64,000 bases of DNA. It comes from Pseudacidovorax sp. RU35E (GTDB lineage Bacteria; Pseudomonadota; Gammaproteobacteria; Burkholderiales; Burkholderiaceae_C). The notes beneath the pieces are model-generated. The model did not search any database, was not told the DNA's origin, and saw nothing but the letters and a program-made list of their open reading frames with translations. The translations under genes and the position numbers were made by a program. The DNA is taken from the NCBI RefSeq assembly GCF_900156165.1, contig NZ_FTMY01000006.1, positions 1-64,000 on the forward strand, read 5' to 3'. This document shows, piece after piece, positions 52,715 through 61,421 of the stretch. Within the stretch, counting starts at the first letter, position 1; each line of letters begins with the position of its first letter.

Positions 52715-53671
52715 ATGAGCCTTCCTGCGATCCGCCACTACCTCCAGTTCAGCGACTTCACGGCCGACGAGTACGCGTACCTGTTCCGACGCGCGGCGCT
52801 CATCAAGAAGAAGTTCAAGACCTACGAGAAGCACCACACGCTGGCGGATCGCACCCTGGCCATGATCTTCGAGAAGGCCAGCACCCGCACCCGCGTGAGC
52901 TTCGAGGCCGGCATGTACCAGCTCGGCGGCAGCGTGGTGCACCTGACCACCGGCGACAGCCAATTGGGTCGCGCAGAGCCGATCGAGGACAGCGCCAAGG
53001 TCATCAGCCGCATGACCGACCTGGTCATGATCCGCACCTACGAGCAGGAGAAGATCGAACGCTTCGCCGCCAACTCGCGGGTGCCGGTCATCAACGGCCT
53101 GACCAACGAATTCCATCCCTGCCAGATCCTGGCCGACCTGTTCACTTACCTGGAGCACCGCGGCCTGAATGCGGACGGCACGCCCGACCCGGGGGCGCTG
53201 CGCGGCAAGACCGTAGCCTGGGTGGGCGACGGCAACAACATGGCCAACACCTGGCTGCAGGCGGCCGAGATCCTGGGCTTCGCGGTGCATGTGAGCACGC
53301 CCAGCGGCTACGAGGTGGACCAGGCCGTCGCCGGCATCCGCTCCGGCGACAGCTACAAGGTCTTCAGGGACCCGATGGACGCCTGCCGCGACGCGCATCT
53401 GGTGACCACCGACGTGTGGACCAGCATGGGCTACGAGGCCGAGAACGAGCAGCGCCGCCAAGCCTTTGCCGACTGGTGCGTGGACGAGGCCATGATGGCC
53501 GTGGCCCAGCCTGACGCGCTGTTCATGCACTGCCTGCCCGCCCATCGCGGCGAGGAGGTCACGGGCGAGGTCATCGACGGCCCGCAATCGGTCGTCTGGG
53601 ACGAAGCAGAGAACCGCATGCATGTGCAGAAGGCACTGATGGAGTACCTGCTGCTCGGCCGTATCGGCTGA
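52715..53671 (+). CDS. argF: Ornithine carbamoyltransferase
   Basis: Enzyme of 318 aa that makes citrulline from ornithine and carbamoyl phosphate. The carbamoyl-phosphate loop is FEKASTRTRVSFEAG, followed by LTNEFHPCQILADLFTYLEHRG and the ornithine loop HCLPAHRGEEV. Length is standard for OTC. It starts 4 nt after argD. A small cysteine-cluster gene follows 19 nt later. Confidence 0.96.
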   Translation: MSLPAIRHYLQFSDFTADEYAYLFRRAALIKKKFKTYEKHHTLADRTLAMIFEKASTRTRVSFEAGMYQLGGSVVHLTTGDSQLGRAEPIEDSAKVISRMTDLVMIRTYEQEKIERFAANSRVPVINGLTNEFHPCQILADLFTYLEHRGLNADGTPDPGALRGKTVAWVGDGNNMANTWLQAAEILGFAVHVSTPSGYEVDQAVAGIRSGDSYKVFRDPMDACRDAHLVTTDVWTSMGYEAENEQRRQAFADWCVDEAMMAVAQPDALFMHCLPAHRGEEVTGEVIDGPQSVVWDEAENRMHVQKALMEYLLLGRIG

Positions 53672-53690
53672 AGGTTTTTCCGGCGCATCG

Positions 53691-53999
53691 ATGAACCCCT
53701 GCCAGAGCTGCGGCGCCTGCTGCGCCAGCTACCGCGTCGACTTCAGCATCCACGAGCTGGACGACATGGGCGGCACGGTGCCGGCGGGTCTGACGGTCCA
53801 GGTCACAGGCGCCACCTGCCGGATGCGGGGCACGGACCACGTTCCGATGCGTTGCGCTGCGCTCACGGGCAAGGTGGGGCAATCGGTGGGCTGCGGCATC
53901 TACGAATGGCGGCCGAACCCTTGCCGCGAACTGGAAGCGGGCAGCCATGGCTGCGAGAGGGCACGCGCACGGCACGGGTTGCCCGTGCTCGGAGGCTGA
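53691..53999 (+). CDS. YkgJ-family cysteine-cluster protein
   Basis: Protein of 102 aa with an N-terminal CQSCGACC motif and further cysteines in ATCRMRG, PMRCAALTG, VGCGIYEWRPNPCREL and HGCERA. The YkgJ/UPF0153 family is presumed to bind zinc or an Fe-S cluster; function is unknown. It lies 19 nt downstream of argF and may be cotranscribed. No membrane segment is visible. Confidence 0.9.
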   Translation: MNPCQSCGACCASYRVDFSIHELDDMGGTVPAGLTVQVTGATCRMRGTDHVPMRCAALTGKVGQSVGCGIYEWRPNPCRELEAGSHGCERARARHGLPVLGG

Positions 54000-54095
54000 G
54001 GCAACGCTCTCGCCAAACGAGGCCGGACCGCCTTCTTCGCCCGCGTTGGAAATAACCGACACCACACATCCCGCGCCGGCGCTATGGTCCGGCGC

Positions 54096-54740
54096 ATGTC
54101 TGCTCCGCCCTCCCGTCTCTGGGACATCTCTCCCCCTGTCTACGTCGGCGCGCCGGTGTTTCCCGGCGACACGCCCTATGCCCAGCAATGGGCCGCAACG
54201 CTGGGCCCGGGCTGCCCGGTCAACGTCAGCCAGATCACGATGTCGCCGCACGTCGGCGCGCACGCCGACGCGCCTCTGCACTACGCGGCCGACGGCGCCA
54301 CCATCGGCCAGGTGGACTTGGACGCCTTCCTCGGCCCATGCCGTGTGATCCATGCCGTCGGCGCCGCGCCCCTCGTCGAGTGGCAGCACATCGCCCATGC
54401 CATCGACGACCGCCTGCCGCCGCGGGTGCTGGTGCGCACTTACGACCGGGCGCCCGTGGACCGATGGGACCCGGCGCTTCCCGCCTACGCGCCCGAGACG
54501 GTCGAACGCCTGGCCGCGCTCGGCGTGCGCCTGATCGGCATCGACACGGCCAGCATCGACCCGGCCGACAGCAAGGCCCTGCCCAGCCACCAGACCATCC
54601 GGCGCCACGACATGCGCGTGCTGGAGAACCTGGTGCTCGACGCCGTGCCCGAAGGCGACTACGAGCTGATCGCGCTGCCGCTCAAGCTGGTGCAGGCGGA
54701 TGCCTCGCCCGTGCGCGCCGTGCTGCGCGCGCTGGGCTGA
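54096..54740 (+). CDS. kynB: Kynurenine formamidase (arylformamidase)
   Basis: Cyclase-family hydrolase of 214 aa: [25 protein letters not shown], the metal-binding motif [14 protein letters not shown] (HxGxHxDxP), and [20 protein letters not shown] with [28 protein letters not shown]. It hydrolyses N-formylkynurenine made by kynA, which lies about 1.8 kb downstream. ATG 54084 is an alternative start four codons upstream; neither has a strong ribosome site. Confidence 0.93.
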   Translation: MSAPPSRLWDISPPVYVGAPVFPGDTPYAQQWAATLGPGCPVNVSQITMSPHVGAHADAPLHYAADGATIGQVDLDAFLGPCRVIHAVGAAPLVEWQHIAHAIDDRLPPRVLVRTYDRAPVDRWDPALPAYAPETVERLAALGVRLIGIDTASIDPADSKALPSHQTIRRHDMRVLENLVLDAVPEGDYELIALPLKLVQADASPVRAVLRALG

Positions 54741-54746
54741 CGGCGC

Positions 54747-55127
54747 TCAGGCCGGCACCATCGCGTAGGCCACGATCTCGATCTTCATGCCCGGCACCAC
54801 CAGCGCCGCCACGGCCGCGCTGGAACGGTTGGGGTACGGCGCCTCGAAGAACTCGCGGTAGACCGCGTCGATGGCCGGCATGTCCGCCACGTCGGTCATG
54901 TAGATCAGCACCTGCGTCACGTCCGCCATCGTGCCGCCGGCCGACTGCACGCCGCGTCGGAGGTTCTCGAAGGTCAGGCGCGTCTGCGCCTCGATGGTCC
55001 CGGTGTCGATGGTGCCGTCGGTGCGGACGGGCCCATGCGCGGTGAAGAGCATGGCGCCCGTGGCCTTCACGGCCCACGAAAAAGGTTGCTTGAGCGCCGG
55101 CAGACCCACATCGATCACTTGCTTCAT
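54747..55127 (-). CDS. RidA-family (YjgF/UK114) protein
   Basis: Protein of 126 aa with RidA features: PFSWAVKATGAMLFTAHGPV, QTRLTFENLRRGVQSAGGTMADVTQVLIYMTDVADMPAIDAVYREFFEAPYPNRSSAAV, and VPGMKIEIVAYAMVP. The Arg in PYPNRSSA matches the catalytic Arg of enamine deaminases. It may handle reactive enamine/imine or aminomuconate-type intermediates. ATG 55127 has GGAGC upstream. It is convergent with kynB and divergent from tyrB. Confidence 0.88.
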   Translation of the reverse strand: MKQVIDVGLPALKQPFSWAVKATGAMLFTAHGPVRTDGTIDTGTIEAQTRLTFENLRRGVQSAGGTMADVTQVLIYMTDVADMPAIDAVYREFFEAPYPNRSSAAVAALVVPGMKIEIVAYAMVPA

Positions 55128-55346
55128 CGCAGCTCCAAATGTTCCATACATAAAACGACGTTTATTTTATGGTCAGCGTTGGGAATAAGCGACACAACGC
55201 ATTTTTTGACAGTGATAACTTCCCCGCTTCACTCCGCAGCGCCCTGTCCTACGCCGCTCGTCCCCGAGCGCGGCAGCCCGCCCGGCCCGCAGCTTGCGTC
55301 GTCCGTGCCGCCCCCGCCCACGGACCGCACCACCGAAAGCCACGCC
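55128..55346. promoter_or_regulatory. Divergent ridA-tyrB intergenic region with AT-rich core
   Basis: A 219-bp gap between divergent genes. Its left half, about 55140-55215, is unusually AT-rich for this genome (TAAAACGACGTTTATTTTATGG and TTTTTTGACAGTGATAA) and contains TTGACA at 55207-55212, a consensus -35 hexamer. This is likely a promoter and regulator-binding zone. No specific operator was identified. Confidence 0.45.
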
Positions 55347-56540
55347 ATGTTCGAACACATTCCCGCCTACCCCGGTGATCCGATCCTCTCGCTGATGGAG
55401 GACTTCCAGCGCGACACACGGCCCAACAAGGTGTCCCTGAGCATCGGCATCTATTTCGACGACGACGGCCGCCTGCCGGTGATGAAGGCCGTGCGCACCG
55501 CCGAGACCGCCCTGCTGCAGGAAATCGGCCCGCGTTCCTACCTGCCCATGGAAGGCATGGCCGACTACCGCGCCGCGGTGCAGAGGCTGGCCTTCGGCCC
55601 CACGCACGAGGCCGTGACCAGCGGCCGCGTCGCCACCATCCAGACCATCGGCGGCTCCGGCGGCCTGAAGGTGGGTGGCGACTTCCTCAAGCGCTACTTC
55701 GGCGATTCGCAGGTGTGGGTGAGCGACCCGACCTGGGAGAACCACCGCGCCATGTTCGAGGGTGCCGGCTTCCAGGTGAACCTGTATCCCTACTACGACC
55801 CGGCCACCGGCGGCCTGCGCTTCGAGGACATGCTCGCGGCCTTCAAGACGCTGCCCGCCCGCAGCATCGTGCTGATGCACGCCAGCTGCCACAACCCCAC
55901 GGGCGTCGACCTGTCGCAGGACCAGTGGAAGCAGCTGATTCCGGTGATCGCCGAGCGCGGCCTGATTCCCTATGTGGACATGGCCTACCAGGGCTTCGGC
56001 GACGGCCTGGTCGAGGACGCCTTCGCGCCGCGCGCGCTGGCCGATGCGGGCGTTCGCTTCTTCCTGGCCAACTCCTTCTCCAAGAGCTTCTCGCTGTACG
56101 GCGAGCGCTGCGGCGGCCTGTCGGTGGTGTGCGGCTCGGCCGAGGAAGCCGGCCGGGTGCTGGGCCAGCTCAAGAGCTCGGTGCGCGCCAACTATTCCAG
56201 CCCGCCGACGCATGGCGCGCGCATCGTGACGCGCGTGCTGAGCACGCCCGAGCTCTACGCCCAGTGGGACGCCGAGCTCGCCGAGATGCGCGGCCGCATC
56301 AAGGCCATGCGCGAGGCCCTCCACGCCACTCTGGTCGACCGCCTGCCCGGCCGTGACTTCGGCTACTTCCTGACCCAGCGCGGCATGTTCAGCTACACCG
56401 GCCTCACGCCCGAGCAGGTGGACCGCCTGCGCGAAGAGCATGCGGTGTACCTGGTGCGCTCGGGCCGCATGTGCATCGCCGGCCTGTCGACCAAGAACGT
56501 GGCCTACGTCGCCCAGGCCATGGCCGCCGTGCTGGACTGA
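55347..56540 (+). CDS. Aromatic amino-acid aminotransferase (TyrB/AspC type)
   Basis: Class I PLP aminotransferase of 397 aa, MFEHIPAYPGDPILSLMEDF, with VSLSIGIYFDDDG, SYLPMEGMADYRAAV, MHASCHNPTGVD and PLP-lysine NSFSKSFSLYGERCGG. Substrates are probably Phe/Tyr/Trp or Asp with 2-oxoglutarate. kynA follows after 24 nt, so the pair probably forms an aromatic amino-acid catabolic unit; conversion of kynurenine to kynurenate is one possibility (inference). Confidence 0.92.
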   Translation: MFEHIPAYPGDPILSLMEDFQRDTRPNKVSLSIGIYFDDDGRLPVMKAVRTAETALLQEIGPRSYLPMEGMADYRAAVQRLAFGPTHEAVTSGRVATIQTIGGSGGLKVGGDFLKRYFGDSQVWVSDPTWENHRAMFEGAGFQVNLYPYYDPATGGLRFEDMLAAFKTLPARSIVLMHASCHNPTGVDLSQDQWKQLIPVIAERGLIPYVDMAYQGFGDGLVEDAFAPRALADAGVRFFLANSFSKSFSLYGERCGGLSVVCGSAEEAGRVLGQLKSSVRANYSSPPTHGARIVTRVLSTPELYAQWDAELAEMRGRIKAMREALHATLVDRLPGRDFGYFLTQRGMFSYTGLTPEQVDRLREEHAVYLVRSGRMCIAGLSTKNVAYVAQAMAAVLD

Positions 56541-56564
56541 TCCCACCCTCCCAGGAGCCTTGCG

Positions 56565-57449
56565 ATGAATTCCTCGACATCCGCCGGCCCGGCGGAGGGC
56601 GGAGCACTGCCCGAACAGATCGTCCATGAAGAGAAAGCCCAGCTCGACTTCAGCCAGTCGATGAGCTACGGCGACTATCTGCATCTGGACGAGATCCTGA
56701 GCGCCCAGCATCCGCTGTCGCCCACGCACGACGAGCTGCTGTTCATCGTGCAGCACCAGACCAGCGAGCTGTGGATGAAGCTCATGCTGCACGAGTTGAC
56801 GGCCGCCACGGCGGCCATCGCCAACCCGGGCGAGAACACCAAGCCCGAGGCCTTCAAGATGCTGGCGCGGGTGACGCGCATCATGGAGCAGCTGGTGGGG
56901 GCCTGGACGGTGCTGTCGACCATGACGCCTCCGGAGTACACGGCCATGCGGCCCTACTTGGCCAACTCCAGCGGCTTCCAGAGCGCGCAGTACCGCTGCA
57001 TCGAGTTCTCGCTGGGCAACAAGAACGCCGCCATGCTCAAGCCCCATGCCCACCGGCCGCACCTGCTGGCGATGGTGGACGCCGCGTGGCGCCGGCCCTC
57101 GCTGTACGACGAGACCCTGCGCCTGATGGCCCGCGAAGGCCTCGCCATTCCGGCCGACAAGCTCGAGCGCGACTGGACCCAGCCCTACACCGCGAGCGAG
57201 GCCGTCCAGGAGGCCTGGCTCACGGTCTACCGCGACCCGAAGGCGCACTGGGACCTCTACCAGCTCGGCGAGAAGCTCACCGACATCGAGGACGCCTTCC
57301 GCCTCTGGCGTTTCCGGCACGTGACCACGGTGGAGCGTGTGATCGGCTTCAAGCGCGGCACCGGCGGCACCGGCGGCGTGAGCTACCTGCGCAAGATGCT
57401 GGACGTGGTGCTGTTTCCTGAGCTCTGGACGCTGAGGACGGAGCTTTAA
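56565..57449 (+). CDS. kynA: Tryptophan 2,3-dioxygenase
   Basis: Heme enzyme of 294 aa that opens tryptophan to N-formylkynurenine. Family blocks: [47 protein letters not shown], where the distal His lies in [15 protein letters not shown], then [17 protein letters not shown] and [28 protein letters not shown] with the heme-ligand His. An AGGAG site precedes ATG 56565. It converges with the monooxygenase gene. kynU is not in the window. Confidence 0.97.
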   Translation: MNSSTSAGPAEGGALPEQIVHEEKAQLDFSQSMSYGDYLHLDEILSAQHPLSPTHDELLFIVQHQTSELWMKLMLHELTAATAAIANPGENTKPEAFKMLARVTRIMEQLVGAWTVLSTMTPPEYTAMRPYLANSSGFQSAQYRCIEFSLGNKNAAMLKPHAHRPHLLAMVDAAWRRPSLYDETLRLMAREGLAIPADKLERDWTQPYTASEAVQEAWLTVYRDPKAHWDLYQLGEKLTDIEDAFRLWRFRHVTTVERVIGFKRGTGGTGGVSYLRKMLDVVLFPELWTLRTEL

Positions 57450-57456
57450 TGGCAAT

Positions 57457-58671
57457 TCATCCGGCGTAGAGCCAGGGCTGGTCCATCAGGGCCGGGCCGG
57501 CCAAGCGCATCGCCAGGTCGCGGCCCCAGCGCACCGGCCCGCCCAGGTGGAAGATGCCCCCGTTGCGCCGCGCACGGGCCTGCACCTGCGCATTGCGCGC
57601 CCAACGCGCCTGCGCATAGCGCGTCAGGGCCTGGGGCACCTCGGCCGGCGTGCAGCCACTGAGCTGCTGCGCCAGCGCCACGGCATCCTCGATCGCCATG
57701 CCGGCACCCTGTGCCAGGTACGGCAGCATGGGGTGAGCCGCATCGCCCAGCAGCGCCACACGCCCGTCGACCATCTCCTGCGGTCCGGCCAGCGGCGTTC
57801 GGTCGCACAACGTCCAGGCTCGCCACGCCGGAACGGCGTCGAGCAGCGCCCGCAGCGGCTGGCCGACATGGCCGCTGGAACGGTCGAGTGCAGCGCGGCT
57901 GGCGGCCTGATCCCAATCTCGCGCGTCGGCGTCGGCGTCGGCGCCGACTTCGGCTTCGCCGAGCGGCGATTCGGCCAGCACCACCAGGTTGAGCCATTCG
58001 CCGCCTCGCACCGGATAGGCCACGGCGTGCAATCGCGGCGCCAGCCAGACGTCCACCTGCCGGCTGCGCAGTGCTGCCGGCAAAGTGTCCTGCTTCAGCA
58101 GCGCGCGGAAGGCTGTGTGGCCGGTGGGCCGGGCGGACGCCGCATCGGGCCAGATGCGCGGCCGGACACGGCCCCACACCCCATCCGCGCCGATGAGCGC
58201 ATCGCCCTCCCACGCGCGGCTGTCCGAGGTGGCGGCGCAGACGAATGCATCGCCGCGCGTGGACAGGCGCTCGATGCGGGCGTTTGTGTTGAGCGTCACA
58301 CCTGCGTTGTCCAGAGCACGCACCGCGTGCAGCAGCAGGCTGTGCAGATCGGCGCGATGGATCGTGAAGTAGGGCGCGCCGTAGCGCTGTTCCATGGCAC
58401 CTGCGAGCGGCATGACGGCGATGCGGGCACCCGTCAGCGCCGAGGACACGCACAGCCGCTCGGGACGGGCCACGACATCCTCCAGCGCCTCTTGCAGTCC
58501 CAGGGCCTGCAGCCGGCGCACGACGTTCGGCCCCAGCTGAATGCCCGCGCCCACCTCGCTGAAGGCAGGCGCCTGCTCCATCAGGTCTGCCGTGTGGCCG
58601 GCCCGCGCCAGCGCCAGGGCGGCGGCCAGGCCGCCGATGCCGCCGCCAACGATGAGGGAATGGATGCGCAT
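57457..58671 (-). CDS. FAD-dependent aromatic monooxygenase (UbiH/salicylate hydroxylase group)
   Basis: Flavoprotein of 404 aa. The Rossmann FAD motif GGGIGGLAAALALARAG lies at residues 8-24, DG-type motif DALIGADGVWG mid-protein, and the second FAD motif LLGDAAHPMLPYLAQGAGMAIED near 300. These are hallmarks of class A hydroxylases of salicylate/3-hydroxybenzoate type. The substrate cannot be deduced. ATG 58671 follows the family N-terminus; the longer frame is dropped. It ends 7 bp past the kynA stop, and proximity to kyn genes suggests aromatic degradation. Confidence 0.9.
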   Translation of the reverse strand: MRIHSLIVGGGIGGLAAALALARAGHTADLMEQAPAFSEVGAGIQLGPNVVRRLQALGLQEALEDVVARPERLCVSSALTGARIAVMPLAGAMEQRYGAPYFTIHRADLHSLLLHAVRALDNAGVTLNTNARIERLSTRGDAFVCAATSDSRAWEGDALIGADGVWGRVRPRIWPDAASARPTGHTAFRALLKQDTLPAALRSRQVDVWLAPRLHAVAYPVRGGEWLNLVVLAESPLGEAEVGADADADARDWDQAASRAALDRSSGHVGQPLRALLDAVPAWRAWTLCDRTPLAGPQEMVDGRVALLGDAAHPMLPYLAQGAGMAIEDAVALAQQLSGCTPAEVPQALTRYAQARWARNAQVQARARRNGGIFHLGGPVRWGRDLAMRLAGPALMDQPWLYAG

Positions 58672-58735
58672 GCGCTCGTGAACCCCAAAAAGTCCACGAT
58701 TCTCGGCCCGCCGCAGCCTGGCCCGCTGCGCAGGA

Positions 58736-59005
58736 TCAGCGAGACGCCGACGGCGACTGGGCGTCGTCCTTGCGGGAGGACGGCTTCGGCCCGCAGCTGC
58801 CACAACTGTCGCACGAGCCGCAGCCGCCCACCTGGCCAAGGGAGCGGGCCACGTTGGCCTCGCGCTCCTCGCGCACCAGGCCGCTGCGCGCCATCCAGCG
58901 CGCCATGCGCGGCGCGAGCGACCGGCGCCAGCCCGCCGGCATCCAGTGCCAGGCGGCATAGACGGCGGCCACGAGGACGATCAGGGCAACGACGGCGTTC
59001 TGCAT
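58736..59005 (-). CDS. Small Cys-rich membrane protein linked to FeoB
   Basis: Protein of 89 aa with an N-terminal membrane anchor (NAVVALIVLVAAVYAAWHW), a basic helix and a C-terminal cysteine cluster GGCGSCDSCGSCG followed by a polar tail. It begins 25 nt after feoB. Small cysteine-rich proteins after feoB are recurrent and are often compared with FeoC, but this one has the anchor-plus-CxxC layout. A role in Fe(II) handling or FeoB redox control is inference. Confidence 0.8.
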   Translation of the reverse strand: MQNAVVALIVLVAAVYAAWHWMPAGWRRSLAPRMARWMARSGLVREEREANVARSLGQVGGCGSCDSCGSCGPKPSSRKDDAQSPSASR

Positions 59006-59030
59006 GGCAAGGATCTCCGCATCAAGAGCG

Positions 59031-60911
59031 TCAGCCGGCCCCGAGAGCCAGCGCGACGCGGTAGGTGATGAAGCAGGCCGCGTAGGCCAGCCCGAACAGG
59101 TAGCCGGTCATGATGAAGACCTGCTTCCAGCTGTTGGTCTCGCGCTTCACCGTGGCCAGCGTCGAGATGCACTGCGGCGCAAACACGAACCACACCAGCA
59201 GCGACAGCGCGGTCGCCAGCGACCAACTGCCGGCGATCAGCGGCTCCAGCGCGCCCGCCACCTCTTCGCCAGTGGCCGAAAGCGCATACACGGTGCCGAG
59301 CGCACCCACGGCCACCTCGCGCGCGGCCATGCCCGGCACGAGGGCGATGGAGATCTGCCAGTTGAAGCCGATGGGCGCGAAGACGTGCTCCAGCAACCCG
59401 CCCAGTCGGCCGGCGAAGCTGTATTCGATGGCGGGGCCGGTGGCACCGGCGGGCGGTGCCGGGTAGCTGGACAGGAACCACAGCAGGATGGTGAGCGTGA
59501 GGATGATGGTGCCCACGCGGCGCAGGAAGATCCACGCCCGCTCCCACAGCCCCAGCAGCAGGTTGCGCAGGTTGGGCCAGCGGTAGGCCGGCAGCTCCAT
59601 CAGCAGTGGCGAGTGGCCCTGCTGCGTGCGCAGGCGCTTGAGCACCCAGGCCACGGCCATGGCCGAGACGATGCCGAAGACATACAGCGCGAACAGCACC
59701 ACGCCCTGCAGGTTGAAGATGCCCAGCACCTCGCGCTGCGGGATGAAGGCGCCGATCAGCAGCGCATACACCGGCAGCCGGGCCGAGCAGGTCATCAGCG
59801 GCGCGATCAGGATGGTGGTCAGCCGGTCGCGCCAGTTGCTGATGGTGCGCGTGGCCATGATGCCGGGAATGGCGCAGGCGAAGCTGGACAGCAGCGGAAT
59901 GAAGGAACGGCCCGACAGGCCCACGGTGCCCATCACCCGGTCCAGCAGGAAGGCGGCACGCGGCAGGTAGCCCGAATCCTCCAGCGCCAGGATGAAGAGG
60001 AAGAGGATCAGGATCTGCGGCAGGAAGACCAGCACGCCGCCCACGCCGGCCACCACGCCGTCGACCAGCAGGCTGCGCAGCGGCCCGTCCGCCATGATGC
60101 CCTGCACCCAGCCGCCGATGGCATCGGTGCCGGCCTTGATGGCGTCCATGGGCACGGCCGCCCAGCTGAACACGGCCTGGAACATCAGGAACAGCGTCAC
60201 GGCCAGCACCAGCATGCCCCACACGGGATGCAGCACCACGCGGTCGATGCGGTCGCTGGTGGCCAGGCTGCCTTGCGGCGTCTGCACCGCCAGGTCGAGG
60301 ATGCGGCGCACTTCCTTGTGCGAGGCCAGCACGTCGTCCATCGACGGCGCCTCCCAGGGCAGCGGCGAGGCGGCTGGCACCGGCGCATCAAGTGCGGCCA
60401 GCAACTCGGTGGCGCCATGGCGGCGCACGCCCACGGTGCGGATCACCGGAATGCCCAACTCGCGCGAGAGGATGTCGGTGTCGACTCGGATGCCCTGGCG
60501 CTCGGCCATGTCGGTCATGTTCAGCGCCATCACCATCGGCACGCCCAGACGCCTGGCTTCAAGCACCAGACGCAGGTTCAGCCGCAGGTTGGTGGCGTCG
60601 GTCACGCAGACCAGCAGGTCGGGCAGCTGGTCGCGGCGGCCGGTGACCACGTCGCGCGTCACCGCCTCGTCGGCCGAGAGGGCATTGAGGCTGTAGGCGC
60701 CAGGCAGGTCCAGCACCGCCACGCTGCGGCCGCCGGGGGTGCGCAGCTCGCCTTCCTTGCGCTCGACGGTCACGCCGGCATAGTTGGCCACCTTCTGGCG
60801 GCTGCCCGTCAACAGGTTGAACAGGGCCGTCTTGCCGCAATTGGGATTGCCCAGCAGCGCCACACGGCGCGGCGGGTTGGGCGACTGGAACGCGATGCTC
60901 GCCTCAGCCAT
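59031..60911 (-). CDS. feoB: Ferrous iron transporter FeoB
   Basis: Fe(II) transporter of 626 aa. The N-terminal G domain has G1 GNPNCGKTALFN, G3 DLPGAYSL and G4 ALNMTDMAE; the membrane part carries two Gate motifs (PLMTCSARLPVYALLIG, near 390; IALVPGMAAREVAVG, near 530) and the usual helices. Start 60911 overlaps feoA by 8 nt; an in-frame ATG at 60935 is an alternative. Compared with E. coli it is shorter, within the range of betaproteobacterial FeoB. Order: feoA-feoB-Cys-rich protein. Confidence 0.95.
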   Translation of the reverse strand: MAEASIAFQSPNPPRRVALLGNPNCGKTALFNLLTGSRQKVANYAGVTVERKEGELRTPGGRSVAVLDLPGAYSLNALSADEAVTRDVVTGRRDQLPDLLVCVTDATNLRLNLRLVLEARRLGVPMVMALNMTDMAERQGIRVDTDILSRELGIPVIRTVGVRRHGATELLAALDAPVPAASPLPWEAPSMDDVLASHKEVRRILDLAVQTPQGSLATSDRIDRVVLHPVWGMLVLAVTLFLMFQAVFSWAAVPMDAIKAGTDAIGGWVQGIMADGPLRSLLVDGVVAGVGGVLVFLPQILILFLFILALEDSGYLPRAAFLLDRVMGTVGLSGRSFIPLLSSFACAIPGIMATRTISNWRDRLTTILIAPLMTCSARLPVYALLIGAFIPQREVLGIFNLQGVVLFALYVFGIVSAMAVAWVLKRLRTQQGHSPLLMELPAYRWPNLRNLLLGLWERAWIFLRRVGTIILTLTILLWFLSSYPAPPAGATGPAIEYSFAGRLGGLLEHVFAPIGFNWQISIALVPGMAAREVAVGALGTVYALSATGEEVAGALEPLIAGSWSLATALSLLVWFVFAPQCISTLATVKRETNSWKQVFIMTGYLFGLAYAACFITYRVALALGAG

Positions 60912-61197
60912 GGGCGGCCTCCGCGGGTGCGACATGGATCAACGCAGCCTCGTAGCGGCGCAGGGCGAAGGTGGTGTGGCCGAGCCGCACGGCCAGCGGC
61001 TCGCGGCCGGGGTGGCCGCTTGCCACCACGCAGACACGCTCGCCGGGGACAAAGCCGATCTCCGTCAGGCGCAGCGCGAGGTCGCGGTCCTCTGCGCCTT
61101 CGCCGCGCGCGACGTCCATCACGGTCGCCCATTGGCGGTCGGGCAGTTGGTCGAGCGGCAGAAAGGCGGCCGGTGCGCGCGAGGCAGGAGTGGACAC
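60904..61197 (-). CDS. feoA: FeoA-type SH3 protein
   Basis: Protein of 97 aa with the FeoA domain: EDRDLALRLTEIGFVPGERVCVVASGHPGREPLAVRLGHTTFALRRYEAALIHV. It associates with FeoB. The start is taken as GTG 61197, giving MSTPASRAPAAFLPLDQLPDR; a TTG at 61257 would add 20 non-conserved residues. Overlaps feoB by 8 nt. An AT-rich tract just upstream (61245-61275) probably contains the promoter. Confidence 0.88.
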   Translation of the reverse strand: MSTPASRAPAAFLPLDQLPDRQWATVMDVARGEGAEDRDLALRLTEIGFVPGERVCVVASGHPGREPLAVRLGHTTFALRRYEAALIHVAPAEAAHG

Positions 61198-61244
61198 GGA
61201 GGCAAACGGTCCCGCTGCGACGCGGAACTCTCTCTGGCAAAAGC

Positions 61245-61275
61245 TAGATGCTAACAATTTTCAATTGCAAGCAGG
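61245..61275 (-). promoter_or_regulatory. AT-rich tract upstream of feoA, possible Fur-responsive promoter
   Basis: Read on the minus strand it contains TTGCAATTGAAAATTGTTAG, with the internal AATTG repeats, in very GC-rich surroundings. This loosely resembles overlapping Fur hexamers, and Fur control of feo operons is well known. The match is weak. Confidence 0.3.
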
Positions 61276-61335
61276 AGCCCCGTGGGTCAGAAACCGCGTT
61301 GCCATTCGGCAATGCGGGCCGCGGCCGGCCGCCCA

Positions 61336-61376
61336 AAACAAAGGCCGCGGAACGGCGTTCACCGTTCCGCGGCCTT
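61336..61376 (-). terminator. Intrinsic terminator of acnA
   Basis: A perfect 15-bp inverted repeat (61341-61355 with 61362-61376) with a six-base loop. On the minus strand it is followed by TTGTTTT. It lies 46 nt after the aconitase stop. Confidence 0.85.
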
Positions 61377-61421
61377 GCTCGCATCAGCACCGCGCCCACT
61401 CGGACGCAGCGGCCGGGCGCT

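Noticed and set aside
55173-57455. A 760-codon minus-strand frame opposite tyrB and kynA
   Set aside because: No domain is visible, and it lies entirely antisense to two well-defined enzymes.
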